Source of the DNA: Streptomyces katrae
Lineage (GTDB): Bacteria > Actinomycetota > Actinomycetes > Streptomycetales > Streptomycetaceae
DNA: 64,000 nucleotides
Direction: 5' to 3'
Assembly (NCBI RefSeq): GCF_000717655.1
Contig: NZ_JNZY01000005.1
Span: forward strand, 124,001 to 188,000
The notes beneath the pieces were generated by a model. That model saw only the letters and a program-made list of their open reading frames with translations, made no database searches and was not told the origin of the DNA. Positions 10,283 to 19,318 of the stretch are shown here, one piece after another; the stretch's first letter is position 1; the number at the start of each line of letters is the position of its first letter. The translations under genes were made by a program, and so were the position numbers.

Positions 10283-11266
10283 ATGATCAGCTTCGTGCTC
10301 GGTGTCGAGGACCTCGCGGACACCCGGTTCGCGCTCTCGCCCCTGAGCGAAACCATCTTCAGTCTGCGCGTGCTGCGCGACCCGGGCCTGTCCGCGGTGC
10401 ACCTCCCGTGGCGCCGGTCCGTCCTCGGCCGGCTCGACGGGCTCGACACCGGTCTGCTGATGTCCCTGGTGGCCCAGCGGCTCACCCTTCCCGACTTCCT
10501 GACGCCGCGCCCGACGAGCTTCTCCCCCTCCTTCGAGGAGGAACTGGCCGTCGTCCGCGCGGCCTCCCCGGACCTGGTGCGCCGCGACCTGTCGGCCGCC
10601 CACGCACCGGATCCGCTGCCCGAGGCCCTGCGCGGTGCCCTGGCCACAGACGATGCGCAGGTCCTCGAAGTCCGCGATGCCATCTGCGAGCTCTTGCAGC
10701 GGTACTGGGAGATCGCCGTCGAGCCGATGTGGCCCCGGATGCGGCTGCTGCTCGAAGCCGACATGACCTACCGGGCCCGGCAGTTGGCCATGGGCGGCGC
10801 CCGCCTGCTGTTCGCCGGAATGCATCCGAACCTGAGCTGGCAGGACGGAGTGCTGCACATCGACAAGATGATCAGCAGGCACCAGGTCGCCGCGTCCGGG
10901 CGAGGGCTGCTGCTCGTGCCTTCCGTGTTCGCCCACAAGCCCGCGCCCCCGGTCAGCCCCGAGGAACCACCGCTGCTGATGTACCCCAGCCGTGGGGTGG
11001 CGACGATGTGGGCCCCGGCGCCGACGGCCGACGCGCCCGCTCTCGTGGCGCTGCTCGGCGCGCCCAGGGCCCGGCTGCTCGGCCTCCTCACCGAGCCGCT
11101 GCCCACGGTCGAGATCGCGCGCCGCTTCCGGGTCACCCCGAGCGCCGTGTCCCAGCACCTGCGCGTCCTGCACGCCACGGGCCTGGTCACCCGGGCCCGT
11201 GACGGACGGCAGGTGTTGTACCGACGCAGCCCGCTGGGCGACCAGCTGGCCGGCCCGCACTCCTGA
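10283..11266 (+). CDS. ArsR-type helix-turn-helix regulator with DUF5937-like N-terminal domain
   Basis: A 327-residue protein. The first about 240 residues (from VLGVEDLADTRFALSPLSET) resemble the DUF5937 region found in many streptomycete regulators. The C-terminus is a compact ArsR winged helix: LLTEPLPTVEIARRFRVTPS, then AVSQHLRVLHATGLVTRARDGRQVLYR. No cysteine metal site is seen. ATG at 10283 has no ribosome site, but TAGCGT at 10269-10274 lies 8 nt upstream, so the message may be leaderless. It is divergent from the MFS exporter, its probable target. Confidence 0.82.
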   Translation: MISFVLGVEDLADTRFALSPLSETIFSLRVLRDPGLSAVHLPWRRSVLGRLDGLDTGLLMSLVAQRLTLPDFLTPRPTSFSPSFEEELAVVRAASPDLVRRDLSAAHAPDPLPEALRGALATDDAQVLEVRDAICELLQRYWEIAVEPMWPRMRLLLEADMTYRARQLAMGGARLLFAGMHPNLSWQDGVLHIDKMISRHQVAASGRGLLLVPSVFAHKPAPPVSPEEPPLLMYPSRGVATMWAPAPTADAPALVALLGAPRARLLGLLTEPLPTVEIARRFRVTPSAVSQHLRVLHATGLVTRARDGRQVLYRRSPLGDQLAGPHS

Positions 11267-11299
11267 TCGCCCGTCGGCCCCGCTCCCCGTAACGCCCTG

Positions 11300-12577
11300 T
11301 CACCAGGGCAGTTCCCGGACCTGCTGTACGCACAGCACGACGAACAGCAGCCCGGCTGCCGCCAGCATCGCGTTGCTCAGCAGGCCGTTGCGCCAACCGG
11401 CGGGTGTACGTGAGCTGTTGAGCAGCCACAGCAGGGTGAGGGCCAGGAACGGCATGAAGAACGCGCCGATGACCCCGTATACGATGACGAGCCCGAACGG
11501 CTGGTCGAGGAAGAGCAGGCTGACCGGCGGAAAAGTCAGCCAGAGCAGGTAGGCCCGGAACGGCAGGGACTTCTCGCGGCTCGTCCCGTCCGGGACGAGG
11601 GACGGACGGTACTTCGTCACGAAGTCGGCGAACATCAGGCTCACGCCGTGCCACACGCCGATCAGCGAGGTGAAGGACGTCGCGAAGAAGCCGACCAGGA
11701 AGAGCTGGGCGGTCGGTGTTCCGTAGCGGTCCGCGAGGATGTCGGTGAGGTCGAGCAGCCCCCGGTCACCCTTCGCGATCGCCACGCCGGAGGAGTGCAG
11801 CAGCTCGGCACCGACGAAGAGCATGGCCACGACGAAGATGCCGGTGGTGACGTAGGCGACCCGGTTGTCCAGGCGCATCACCTTCATCCAGCCCGCGTCG
11901 GTCCAGCCCTTGGCGTTGACCCAGTAGCCGTAGGCGGCCAGGGTGATCGTGCCGCCGACACCGCCGATGAGGCCGAGCGTGTAGATCAGCGAACCGTCCG
12001 GGAGGACGGGCGCGAGGCCGGCGAAGGCGGCGCCGAGGTGCGGCGTGACCCGGACCGCGAGATACACGGTGACGAGGAACATGACGCCGACCAGCACCGT
12101 CATGACCTTCTCGAAGACGGCGTACCGGTTGAACCAGACGAACACCAGACCCACCAGGCCGCACAGGACGGCCCAGGCCTTCAGGTCCATGGTGTCCGGG
12201 AAGAGCGCGGCGAGCGGCAGGGCGCTGGAGGACATCGCGGCGGCGCCGTAGACGAAGCCCCAGACGACGACGTACCCGGCGAAGTACACCGTGGTCCAGG
12301 ATCCGAGGCTGCGCCAGCCGTCGAAGAGCGTGCGTCCGGTGGCGAGATGCCAGCGCCCGGCGGCTTCCGCGAGGGAGATCTTGACGAGGCAGCCGATCAC
12401 CGCCGCCCACAGCAGGGTGTAGCCGAACTTGCTGCCCGCGATGAGCGTGGCCACGAGGTCTCCGGCGCCCACGCCGGTCGCGGCGACGACGACGCCGGGG
12501 CCGATGTAGCGCCAGTTCGCCTTGCGCGGGGCACTGTTCCCGCTCTCGCCCGTGCCGGTCTGCAGGGTCTCCGCCAT
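11300..12577 (-). CDS. Nramp-related membrane transporter without the canonical metal-binding motif
   Basis: A 425-residue polytopic protein with about eleven helices and the Nramp framework: GPGVVVAATGVGAGDLVATL, LVKISLAEAAGRWHLATG, FFATSFTSLIGVWHG. In true Nramp Mn/Fe transporters helix 1 has DPGN and helix 6 has MPH. Here helix 1 aligns as GAGD and the helix 6 region reads TLAAYGYWVNAKGW, so the usual Asp/Asn and Met ligands are missing. It is probably a cation or small-solute transporter of changed specificity. It is convergent with the ArsR-like gene and divergent from the amino-acid permease. Confidence 0.8.
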   Translation of the reverse strand: MAETLQTGTGESGNSAPRKANWRYIGPGVVVAATGVGAGDLVATLIAGSKFGYTLLWAAVIGCLVKISLAEAAGRWHLATGRTLFDGWRSLGSWTTVYFAGYVVVWGFVYGAAAMSSSALPLAALFPDTMDLKAWAVLCGLVGLVFVWFNRYAVFEKVMTVLVGVMFLVTVYLAVRVTPHLGAAFAGLAPVLPDGSLIYTLGLIGGVGGTITLAAYGYWVNAKGWTDAGWMKVMRLDNRVAYVTTGIFVVAMLFVGAELLHSSGVAIAKGDRGLLDLTDILADRYGTPTAQLFLVGFFATSFTSLIGVWHGVSLMFADFVTKYRPSLVPDGTSREKSLPFRAYLLWLTFPPVSLLFLDQPFGLVIVYGVIGAFFMPFLALTLLWLLNSSRTPAGWRNGLLSNAMLAAAGLLFVVLCVQQVRELPW

Positions 12578-12883
12578 ACGTATGCCGCCTTCCCGTTCGC
12601 ACCTGCGGTGGCCCGGTCACCCAAGCGGCTCGGCGGCGGCCGCGCAAGAGGCCCTCCCTGGTCACCGGACGGCCGAGGGCCGCGCGAGGTGCCCTCCGGG
12701 GCAGGGTCGCTCCCACTCCGCGCCGCTCCGCCGCCCACCGGGCACCCCGGAATCGCGCACGTGACGAAACCCCTCTTTCGCCGTCCCCGTCCTGGCGGCC
12801 GTCCTCACCATCGGCCCGGTCACCGTGGCCGCGACCGCGGGCCCCCGGACAGCGCACGCACCTCGCGCAGCGACGCCGGGTGC
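12578..12883. other. Divergent intergenic region with a signal-peptide-like fragment
   Basis: 306 bp between the Nramp-related gene and the permease. No intact gene is supported. At about 12760-12890 a GTG followed by ACG AAA CCC CTC would open a signal-peptide-like reading (PVLAAVLTIGPVTVAATAG, then AHA) if one base in the CTCTTTC run were removed; as it stands the frame is broken. The region must carry the promoters of both flanking transporters, but I cannot place them. Confidence 0.3.
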
Positions 12884-14407
12884 ATGACGATTGGCTGTAT
12901 GGCCCAGGACAGTGCCGGCGGCGCAGCGGGCGCGGAAATCCCGAACGCGGAGCTCAAACACAACGCGATCGGCTTCCTCGACGCGCTCGTCATCGGCCTG
13001 AACTCCACGTCGCCCGCCTACTCGCTGGCCGCTGTCATCGGGCCGATCGTGGCGCTGGCCGGGATCTACGCGCCGGGCGTGATGCTGGCGTCGTTCGTTC
13101 CGATGCTGCTGATCGCCGCCGCCTTCTACTACCTCAACAAGGTCGACCAGGACTGCGGGACCACGTTCTCCTGGGTGACGCGGGCCATGGGCCCCTGGGC
13201 GGGCTGGCTCGGCGGCTGGGCGATCACGATGACCGGCGTCCTGGTCATCGGTTCGCTGGCCGACGTCGCCGTCAACTTCGGCCTGCTCGCCGTCGGCCTC
13301 GACTCGTGGGCCGACAACACGGTGATCCGGCAGACCCTCACCGTCGTGGTGATCCTCGCCATGACCGCCATCTGTGTCATCGGCACCGAGCTGTCGGCCC
13401 ACCTCCAGGACATACTGATCCTCGCCCAGGTCTTCTTCCTCCTCGCCTTCTCCGTGGTCGCCCTCTACCGCGTCTACTCCGGCACCAGCACCCTCGACTC
13501 CATCGAGCCGTCCCTCAGCTGGCTCAACCCCTTCGGCGCGGGCGGCGCCGCCCTCACCGGCGGGCTGCTGCTCGGCGTGTTCATCTACTGGGGATGGGAG
13601 TCCGCGGTGAACCTCACCGAGGAGGTGAAGAACTCCGCCACGGCGCCGGGCAGGGCCGGGATCTGGTCGACCGTGGTCCTGTTGGTGACCTACCTGTCCG
13701 TGGGCTTCGCCATCGTCGGCTACGCCGGAACCGCCTTCCTCGCCGAGAACGCGGACGAGGAGGAGGCCATCTTCGCCGTGCTCGCGCACGAGGTGATGGG
13801 CGGCTGGGACTGGATGGTGCTCCTCGCCGTCTGCACGTCCGCGCTCGCCTCGACCCAGACGACGATCATCCCGGCCTCCCGGACGGCCTTGTCGATGGCC
13901 CGGCGGCACGCTCTGCCGCCGGGCCTCGCACACATCCACCCGCGGTTCCGGACCCCGGACGTGAGCACGTGGTGGGTCGCCGGCATCGCCATCGCCTGGT
14001 ACCTCATCGTCAACCAGATCAGCGAGAACGCCCTCCTGGACTCGCTGACGGCGCTCTCCCTGCTCATCGCCTTCTACTACGCGCTGACGGGGGTGGCGTG
14101 CGCCGTCTACTACCGCCGCCACCTGCTGGAGAACCTGCACAACTTCCTGCTCATCGGCGTCGGGCCGCTGATCGGCGCAGGTCTGCTGGCCTGGCTGCTG
14201 GAGGAGTCGATCGACGACATGTCGAATCCGGAGAACTCGGCCGGCGGGGGTTCCTGGTTCGGCCTCGGCCCACCGCTCGTGATCGGGATCGGGATCGCCG
14301 TGGTCGGCGTACTGATCATGTGCTTCTGGCGGGTACGCGACGGCAGGTTCTGGCAGGAGCGGCGGAGCGTGGTCGATCCGGAGCTCGTCCACGGCAGGAA
14401 GCGGTAG
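12884..14407 (+). CDS. APC-family amino acid permease
   Basis: A 507-residue amino acid/polyamine/organocation permease with about twelve helices. It has the family N-terminus NAIGFLDALVIGLNSTSPAY, then GTTFSWVTRAMGPWAGWLGG and, in helix 6, GVFIYWGWESAVNLTEEVKN. It imports an amino acid or amine with protons or by exchange; the substrate is not readable. ATG at 12884 is used; an in-frame ATG at 12899 is equally possible and neither has a strong ribosome site. The universal stress gene starts 25 nt after its stop, so the two form an operon. Confidence 0.9.
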   Translation: MTIGCMAQDSAGGAAGAEIPNAELKHNAIGFLDALVIGLNSTSPAYSLAAVIGPIVALAGIYAPGVMLASFVPMLLIAAAFYYLNKVDQDCGTTFSWVTRAMGPWAGWLGGWAITMTGVLVIGSLADVAVNFGLLAVGLDSWADNTVIRQTLTVVVILAMTAICVIGTELSAHLQDILILAQVFFLLAFSVVALYRVYSGTSTLDSIEPSLSWLNPFGAGGAALTGGLLLGVFIYWGWESAVNLTEEVKNSATAPGRAGIWSTVVLLVTYLSVGFAIVGYAGTAFLAENADEEEAIFAVLAHEVMGGWDWMVLLAVCTSALASTQTTIIPASRTALSMARRHALPPGLAHIHPRFRTPDVSTWWVAGIAIAWYLIVNQISENALLDSLTALSLLIAFYYALTGVACAVYYRRHLLENLHNFLLIGVGPLIGAGLLAWLLEESIDDMSNPENSAGGGSWFGLGPPLVIGIGIAVVGVLIMCFWRVRDGRFWQERRSVVDPELVHGRKR

Positions 14408-14432
14408 CCCGGCGGTCCGGAAGGAGTACCTG

Positions 14433-14861
14433 ATGTCCGTGGTCCTGGGGTACGACGAATCACCCGGCGCGGAACGGGCCCTGCAGGTGGCCCTCGAGGT
14501 GGCCACCGCCTTCGGCGAACCGCTCGTCCTCGTCTACGGTGCCGCCGCGCCCGGGGCCGCCGGGGAGGAGTACGTGGCGCACCGGGAGGCCGTCCGGCAG
14601 GCGGGGCGCAGCGCCCTCGCACGGGCCGTCGAGGCCGCCGACGAGGCGGGCGTCCCGTCGACGGTCGAAGTGGTCGACGAGAAACCGGCCCAGGCCCTGC
14701 TCGACGCCGCGGAGCGGCACCGCGCGCGGGTCGTCATCGTCGGCAGCTGGGGGGACAGCCCGATCCGCGGCGCCCTGCTGGGCTCCACCCCGCACAAACT
14801 GCTGCACCTGTCGCCGGTCCCGGTGCTGTGCGTGCCGACGCGGGGCGACACCGAGGAGTAG
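14433..14861 (+). CDS. Universal stress protein UspA family
   Basis: A 142-residue single Usp domain. It starts VVLGYDESPGAERALQVALE and ends with the ATP-binding loop VVIVGSWGDSPIRGALLGST, then HKLLHLSPVPVLCVP, which fits the G-2x-G-9x-G-S/T pattern of ATP-binding Usps. GGAAGGAG precedes the start. Pairing of a Usp gene with a permease is common and suggests a regulatory role on transport under stress. Confidence 0.9.
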   Translation: MSVVLGYDESPGAERALQVALEVATAFGEPLVLVYGAAAPGAAGEEYVAHREAVRQAGRSALARAVEAADEAGVPSTVEVVDEKPAQALLDAAERHRARVVIVGSWGDSPIRGALLGSTPHKLLHLSPVPVLCVPTRGDTEE

Positions 14862-14979
14862 GCGCACGGGCGGCGCGCCACGTGACGCGGGACGTGGCCA
14901 AGTCGGCGAAATCGGGCTGGGCGGTCGCGGCCGGCCGCTGCGGCGCCGTCGAGGCCCTGGTCAGGGCCCTGTGCCTGAC

Positions 14980-15360
14980 CTACATCCCGTTCGGCTGGAG
15001 CACGGAGAGGATGTTCCCGGCCGGGTCCTTGAACCATGCGATCGCGGGGCCGGGCGTCTCCCGGGCGATTCCCTTGGCGTCCTGGTCGAACGCCTCGTAC
15101 CGCTCGAACGTCACGCCCCGGGACGCCAGTTCATCGACGGCCTGGTCGATGTCGTCCACGGGGAAGTTCAAAACGGTGAAGGTCGCGGCCTCGTGATTCT
15201 CCTTCGGGTACAGCATGACGTCGGTGTTCCCCGCGAGGTGCAGGGTCAACAGGCCGTTCTCCTCGGACACCCGCAGTCCGAGCGTCTCGCCGTAGAAGCC
15301 CTTGGCGCCCTCGATGTTGTCCACCGAGTAGCCGCTGAATCCCTTGCTGTCTCCCAGCAT
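14980..15360 (-). CDS. VOC (glyoxalase/bleomycin-resistance-like) protein
   Basis: A 126-residue VOC protein starting [20 protein letters not shown], with [19 protein letters not shown] and the C-terminal [20 protein letters not shown] at 15360 is chosen because GGAGGG lies about 9 nt upstream; an extension to 15390 has no support. The substrate is unknown. It is convergent with the stress-protein operon. Confidence 0.88.
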   Translation of the reverse strand: MLGDSKGFSGYSVDNIEGAKGFYGETLGLRVSEENGLLTLHLAGNTDVMLYPKENHEAATFTVLNFPVDDIDQAVDELASRGVTFERYEAFDQDAKGIARETPGPAIAWFKDPAGNILSVLQPNGM

Positions 15361-15477
15361 GGTGGTCGCCCTCCGTTCGCCGCAGCTCATCCGGCATCGG
15401 CCCCCTGGCTCCAGTGTCCCTCCGGTCGCCCCCGGTCGCCCGGCGGCCGGGGTGACCGGGAGCGGGCGGCTCGCCCG

Positions 15478-16404
15478 TCACTCCTCCGCTCCCGGCAACT
15501 CCGCCAGCCGGTCGGCGGCCGCATCCGCCTTGCGGCGCGCCGCGCCCGCCGCGCGGACGGCGTCCCGGACCCGGCCGGTGGCTTCGGCCAGGGCGCGCCG
15601 CGCTTCGGTCCGTCCGGTCCGCACCTCGCGCAGCCGCCGTTCCAGCTCGGCGACCCGGGCGTCGGCTTCGGCCAGCGCCTGCTCGTGGTCGCGCTGTCCC
15701 CGTTCGGCCTCGCGCAGCTCCGCCTCCCGTGCCGTGGCCTCGGCCCCGGTCTCCTCGGCCTTACGGCGGGCCTGTTCCTGCCGGGCCCGGCGCTGCTCCG
15801 CCTCGCGGGAGGGCTTCGGCTTCGGCTTCGGCTTCGGCTTCGGCGGGGCCTCGGTCCGGGTGACGGCGGGCTGCGGGCGTACGGGGGCCGTGGCGGGAAG
15901 TCCCGTGAAACCGACCGGCGGGGTCAGCGCGGTGGCCAGGCGTCCGCTCGACCACTGCTCGGCGGCGTCCGGATCGGCGAGGGCGGCGTGGAGGGTCTGC
16001 TCCACCTCGTGCGCGACGCTCTCGCTGACCGCCTGGCCGTCCTCCTCTGCCAGTTGCCGGGCGGTACGCGCCAGTGCGGCGACCACCACGTGCCGCTGGT
16101 GGGACAGGTCTTTCAGCTGGGTGCCGTCCAACGACCGGTGGGCCCGGCGCAGCGCTTCGCCGAGCTCGAGGAAGGCGGCCGCCTCCTTCGGGCGCCGCCG
16201 CACCAGCAGGTTCGAGACGAACGCCGCCCGTGTGGGGCGCCGCAGCCCCGCGATGGCCCTGGCCGCCTGCGCCTGCCCGTCCTTCCGGGCCTTGGCCGCC
16301 CGCTCGTCCCGGACCTCGGTGAACCGGGCCGGGACCAGCCCGTACAGCTCGTCGGCAACCGCATCCACATCCACATCCACATCGACGTCCACGACATCCA
16401 CCAT
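15478..16404 (-). CDS. Unrecognised coiled-coil protein with Asp-Val and Lys-Pro repeats
   Basis: A 308-residue soluble protein I do not recognise. The N-terminus is an acidic Asp-Val repeat (VDVVDVDVDVDVD) followed by a helical domain (ADELYGLVPARFTEVRDERA, AFVSNLLVRRRPKEAAAFL). A Lys-Pro repeat joins this to about 120 residues of Ala/Glu/Arg-rich coiled coil (ARVAELERRLREVRTGRTEA). The ATG at 16404 is used; GTG at 16413 has AGGA about 6 nt upstream and may be the true start. The gene begins 23 nt after the upstream gene at 16428, so the two are co-transcribed. Both low-complexity tracts are perfect or near-perfect hexanucleotide repeats. Confidence 0.7.
   Translation of the reverse strand: MVDVVDVDVDVDVDAVADELYGLVPARFTEVRDERAAKARKDGQAQAARAIAGLRRPTRAAFVSNLLVRRRPKEAAAFLELGEALRRAHRSLDGTQLKDLSHQRHVVVAALARTARQLAEEDGQAVSESVAHEVEQTLHAALADPDAAEQWSSGRLATALTPPVGFTGLPATAPVRPQPAVTRTEAPPKPKPKPKPKPSREAEQRRARQEQARRKAEETGAEATAREAELREAERGQRDHEQALAEADARVAELERRLREVRTGRTEARRALAEATGRVRDAVRAAGAARRKADAAADRLAELPGAEE
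15812..15841. repeat. Hexanucleotide repeat (GGCTTC)5
   Basis: Five exact tandem copies of GGCTTC encode, on the minus strand, the Lys-Pro linker of the coiled-coil protein. Unit gain or loss would keep the frame. Confidence 0.9.
16362..16403. repeat. Degenerate CATCCA hexanucleotide repeat
   Basis: Three exact CATCCA units followed by diverged copies encode the Asp-Val N-terminus of the same protein on the minus strand. Confidence 0.8.
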
Positions 16405-16427
16405 GACGCACACCGGGTCCTGCGGCG

Positions 16428-17852
16428 TTACGGGCACCGCCCGGCCAGTACGTCGCGCAGCCGGCGGGCCTCCCGTACCGACTGCGCCGAGCCCGGCCGG
16501 GCGGCCAGCGCATCGACCTCGGCGACGGTGCCACGCGCGGCGCAGCCCTGCGCACAGTCCGCGGCCAACGCCAGCAGCGGAACGTGCGGCCGGGCCACGG
16601 CTCCCGACTGCACCGCCGCCAGCAGCCCGGGCAGCATCGCAGCCAGCACGGGCCACACCGCCCCGGCGCCGGCAGCCGCGGCGCGGGCCAGCGACTCCGT
16701 CACCACCGGCAGCCGCAGGGTGCCCAGCAGCACCAGCCGGGCCAGCTCGCCGCCCAGCAGCGCGCCCTCCAGGCCGCCCTGCGCGGCCAGGACCAGCAAG
16801 GCCTCGACGGCCGCCTCCCGGTCGGCGTCGGGGCGCGCGCCGAGCCCGTACGCCAGGGCCAGATGGACGGCGGGTCCGGCCGGCCCCGGGCTCTGCGCCA
16901 GCGCGGGCAGGAACTCGGGGCTGCCCGCCCGGTCCTGGTCGGCCGTGGCCGCGACCTCCGTCAACAGCCGGGCCGCCACGATCTCGGGATGCCACGGCAG
17001 TGCGGCGACGGCATGCCGCTCCCGGTGTCCCAGCAGCAGATGGTTGCAGCCGATCAGCGGCTCGAAGCCACGGAACAGCGACCAGAACGCCCGGGGGAAG
17101 TCACCCCGTCCGTCCAGGGGTTCGGTCCCGACGAGGACCCGGCGCCCCACCCGGGCCCCGTACCGGCGGCTCGGCCGCTCCGGCGCCCCCGGCTCCCGCA
17201 CCACGGCCGCACCCGGCTGCGGCAGCCCGCCCGCGCGCAGCCATGCGGCGATGCGCGGGCCCTCGGGCAGCGCCAGCTCGGCCGCCGCGCCCACGACGTC
17301 CTCGTCGGCGGGGCCGCCGCAGCAGCGCAGCAGCGCCTGCCCCAGGTCGGCGGGCCCCGGCCGGGCGCCTTCCTGCTCGTACTCGGTGAGCCGCATGACC
17401 AGGTCGTACGGGTCCACGGCGCCGTCGGCCCGGCTCGGCGTGGCCAGCAGCATCGGCACGGTCTCGCCGTGCCGCAGCCACCCGCAGATCTCCGCGATCC
17501 GTGCGCCGACCACGTGGAGGACCGCCTCGTGCTGGCAGGTCTCCAGCCATGCCCCGGCCTCACGCCGGTCCGCCGCCGCCCGCTCCTCGACCGGCCCTGC
17601 GGCGCACCGCACGACGGCCAGCAGCCGCGCGGCGGCGCGAACCCGCGGCTGATGCACACCACCCCAGCGCTCCGCGACCGGGCGCAGCGCCTCAGCGAGC
17701 GCCCCTCGATCCCGTACGGCCCACCGGACCACGGCATCGAGCAGCGCTTCGTACGCCGTCACGGTTCCGCCGTCCCCGTCGATCAGCTCCGCGGCCGATC
17801 CCGCCAGCACGGCGAGCGGTGCGGGTACGGCTTCCTCGGCCACGTGCCCCAC
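16428..17852 (-). CDS. Large helical protein, possibly DUF6493-like
   Basis: A 474-residue Ala/Leu-rich protein without signal peptide or membrane helices; it reads like a helical-repeat scaffold. The segment VPMLLATPSRADGAVDPYDL, then MRLTEYEQEGARPGPADLGQ and LRRC-type leucine patches, recalls DUF6493-type proteins of streptomycetes, a resemblance from memory. GTG at 17852 is used because GGGGA lies just upstream; GTG at 17843 is an alternative. It is co-transcribed with the coiled-coil protein at 15478. No catalytic motif is visible. Confidence 0.65.
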   Translation of the reverse strand: MGHVAEEAVPAPLAVLAGSAAELIDGDGGTVTAYEALLDAVVRWAVRDRGALAEALRPVAERWGGVHQPRVRAAARLLAVVRCAAGPVEERAAADRREAGAWLETCQHEAVLHVVGARIAEICGWLRHGETVPMLLATPSRADGAVDPYDLVMRLTEYEQEGARPGPADLGQALLRCCGGPADEDVVGAAAELALPEGPRIAAWLRAGGLPQPGAAVVREPGAPERPSRRYGARVGRRVLVGTEPLDGRGDFPRAFWSLFRGFEPLIGCNHLLLGHRERHAVAALPWHPEIVAARLLTEVAATADQDRAGSPEFLPALAQSPGPAGPAVHLALAYGLGARPDADREAAVEALLVLAAQGGLEGALLGGELARLVLLGTLRLPVVTESLARAAAAGAGAVWPVLAAMLPGLLAAVQSGAVARPHVPLLALAADCAQGCAARGTVAEVDALAARPGSAQSVREARRLRDVLAGRCP

Positions 17853-18053
17853 CTGTTCCCCTTCCCCCTGTCCGCCCGGAACTCGGGCGGCGCGCGAGGA
17901 TAACAAGCCCGGCAGGGTGGGGAAGCCGAGCCGGAACCCGCCTGCGGCAGGCGGTCCGTGCCGCCAGGAGCCCCCGCTCGGGGCCACACGGACGGGTGGC
18001 CCCGCCACGGAAGTGCCTACGGGTCCGCCGTCGTCGTGCGGGAAGATCACCTC

Positions 18054-18656
18054 ATGGACGATTTCGTACGCTTCACCCGCACCTGGCACGTCTCGGCCAG
18101 CAAGGGATACGACACCGCTTGGGGGGAGTTCGAGGGAGACCGGCTCCACGCGCGGGGCCGGGCACTCGCCCTGGAGGGCGGCCCCTACTGGGTCGGCTAC
18201 CGGCTCGAGACCGGGCCGCGCTTCGTCACCCGCTCGCTGCACGTCAGCGTGGAGGGGCCGGGCCACGCGAAGCGCGAACTCGTGCTGTGCCGCGACGACG
18301 ACGGGCGGTGGACGGTCGACGGGCAGGCGCGTGCCGAGTTCGACGGCGCCCTCGACTGCGACCTCGGTCTCTGCCCTCTGACCAACACCATGCCCGTACG
18401 CCGCCACGGGCTCCACCTCGCCGGTGAACAGGCCCCCGAGCAGCAGTTCCTGATGGCCTGGGTGGCCGTACCGGAACTGACCGTGACCCCGTCCACGCAG
18501 ACGTACACCCCTCTCGGCGGTCACCGGGTGCGGTACTCGTCCGAAGGCTTCCGCAGTGACGTGGAGTTCGACAGCACCGGACTCGTCCTCGACTACCCGG
18601 GGCTGGCCACCGCCCACCTGGGTGACGACGGCACGTACCGCGACAACGGAAGCTGA
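18054..18656 (+). CDS. Putative glycolipid-binding domain protein
   Basis: A 200-residue beta-rich protein that resembles the putative glycolipid-binding family (PF06475). It starts VRFTRTWHVSASKGYDTAWG, with VGYRLETGPRFVTRSLHVSV, the central LCRDDDGRWTVDGQ and the conserved block DCDLGLCPLTNTMPVRRHGL. A W-x-x-YSS element follows near RVRYSSEGF. Start ATG at 18054 follows GGGAAG. No signal peptide, so it acts in the cytoplasm. The ligand is not established. Confidence 0.82.
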   Translation: MDDFVRFTRTWHVSASKGYDTAWGEFEGDRLHARGRALALEGGPYWVGYRLETGPRFVTRSLHVSVEGPGHAKRELVLCRDDDGRWTVDGQARAEFDGALDCDLGLCPLTNTMPVRRHGLHLAGEQAPEQQFLMAWVAVPELTVTPSTQTYTPLGGHRVRYSSEGFRSDVEFDSTGLVLDYPGLATAHLGDDGTYRDNGS

Positions 18657-18711
18657 CGTCGACGGTGCGGGCGTCCGCCGCCGGGCTCGGCGAGTCCGGC
18701 GGCGGACCGGT

Positions 18712-19167
18712 TCAGGCGAGGGAGATCTTGTCGCCCTCCACCGATATCTTCGCCGCCGCCAGCGGACGGGTGGCGGGGCCGCCGGCGACCGTGCCGTCCG
18801 CGATCTTGAAGAGGCTCTGGTGGCAGGGGCAGACGATGTTTCCGTCCTTGACCGTCGCGACCGAGCAGCCCTGATGCGTACAAGTCGCCGAGAAGGCCTT
18901 GAACTGACCCGCCATCGGCTGGGTGACCACCACCTTCTGGTCCTTGAACACCTTGCCGCCGCCGACCGGGATCTCCGACGTCTGCGCGAGCGCCTGCCCG
19001 CCTCCTGCGCCGCCGCCGCTGCCACCGCCCGCGGAGGGTGCGGCGGCCGGCGCGTCGCCGGCTGCTGTGTCCGACCCGCCGTCGCTGCCGCAGCCGCTCA
19101 GGACGGTGCCTGCCAGCGTGGCGGCACCCGCCGCGAGAACCGTGCGCCGACGCGTGGTGTCACCCAT
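18712..19167 (-). CDS. Tat-exported Rieske (2Fe-2S) lipoprotein
   Basis: A 151-residue electron-transfer protein. The N-terminus carries a twin-arginine motif TTRRRTVLAAG and a lipobox LSGC with the lipidated Cys at position 26, then a Gly/Ala/Ser linker. The Rieske domain has both cluster half-sites: C96-T-H98 within CTHQGC and C113-P-C115-H116 within CPCHQS, so the cluster ligands and the disulfide pair are intact. It would act on the outer face of the membrane. It is divergent from a DoxX-family membrane protein, a likely redox neighbour. Confidence 0.93.
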   Translation of the reverse strand: MGDTTRRRTVLAAGAATLAGTVLSGCGSDGGSDTAAGDAPAAAPSAGGGSGGGAGGGQALAQTSEIPVGGGKVFKDQKVVVTQPMAGQFKAFSATCTHQGCSVATVKDGNIVCPCHQSLFKIADGTVAGGPATRPLAAAKISVEGDKISLA

Positions 19168-19318
19168 GGCCGTATCTCCTTCTCGTACCGGAAGCGGACC
19201 GAAGCATCCCTTACCACTCCAGCCTCAGCAGGAACACGCAGCAAAGCAGCGGGCGGTTCAACGCGTCCCTCGCGAATTTCCGGGCGAACCGGAGCACGGG
19301 TTCCTGCGTGTCCGGGGT

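Noticed and set aside
8450..11266. A 938-codon plus-strand frame across the MFS gene and its flanks
   Set aside because: Only the last 327 codons (from 10283) look like protein. The rest is antisense to the MFS exporter and is Gly/Arg/His-rich, as expected of a high-GC shadow frame.
14539..17652. A 1037-codon plus-strand frame opposite the VOC and coiled-coil genes
   Set aside because: Composition is Ser/Arg/Pro-rich with no recognisable domain. It is antisense to better-supported genes with proper starts.
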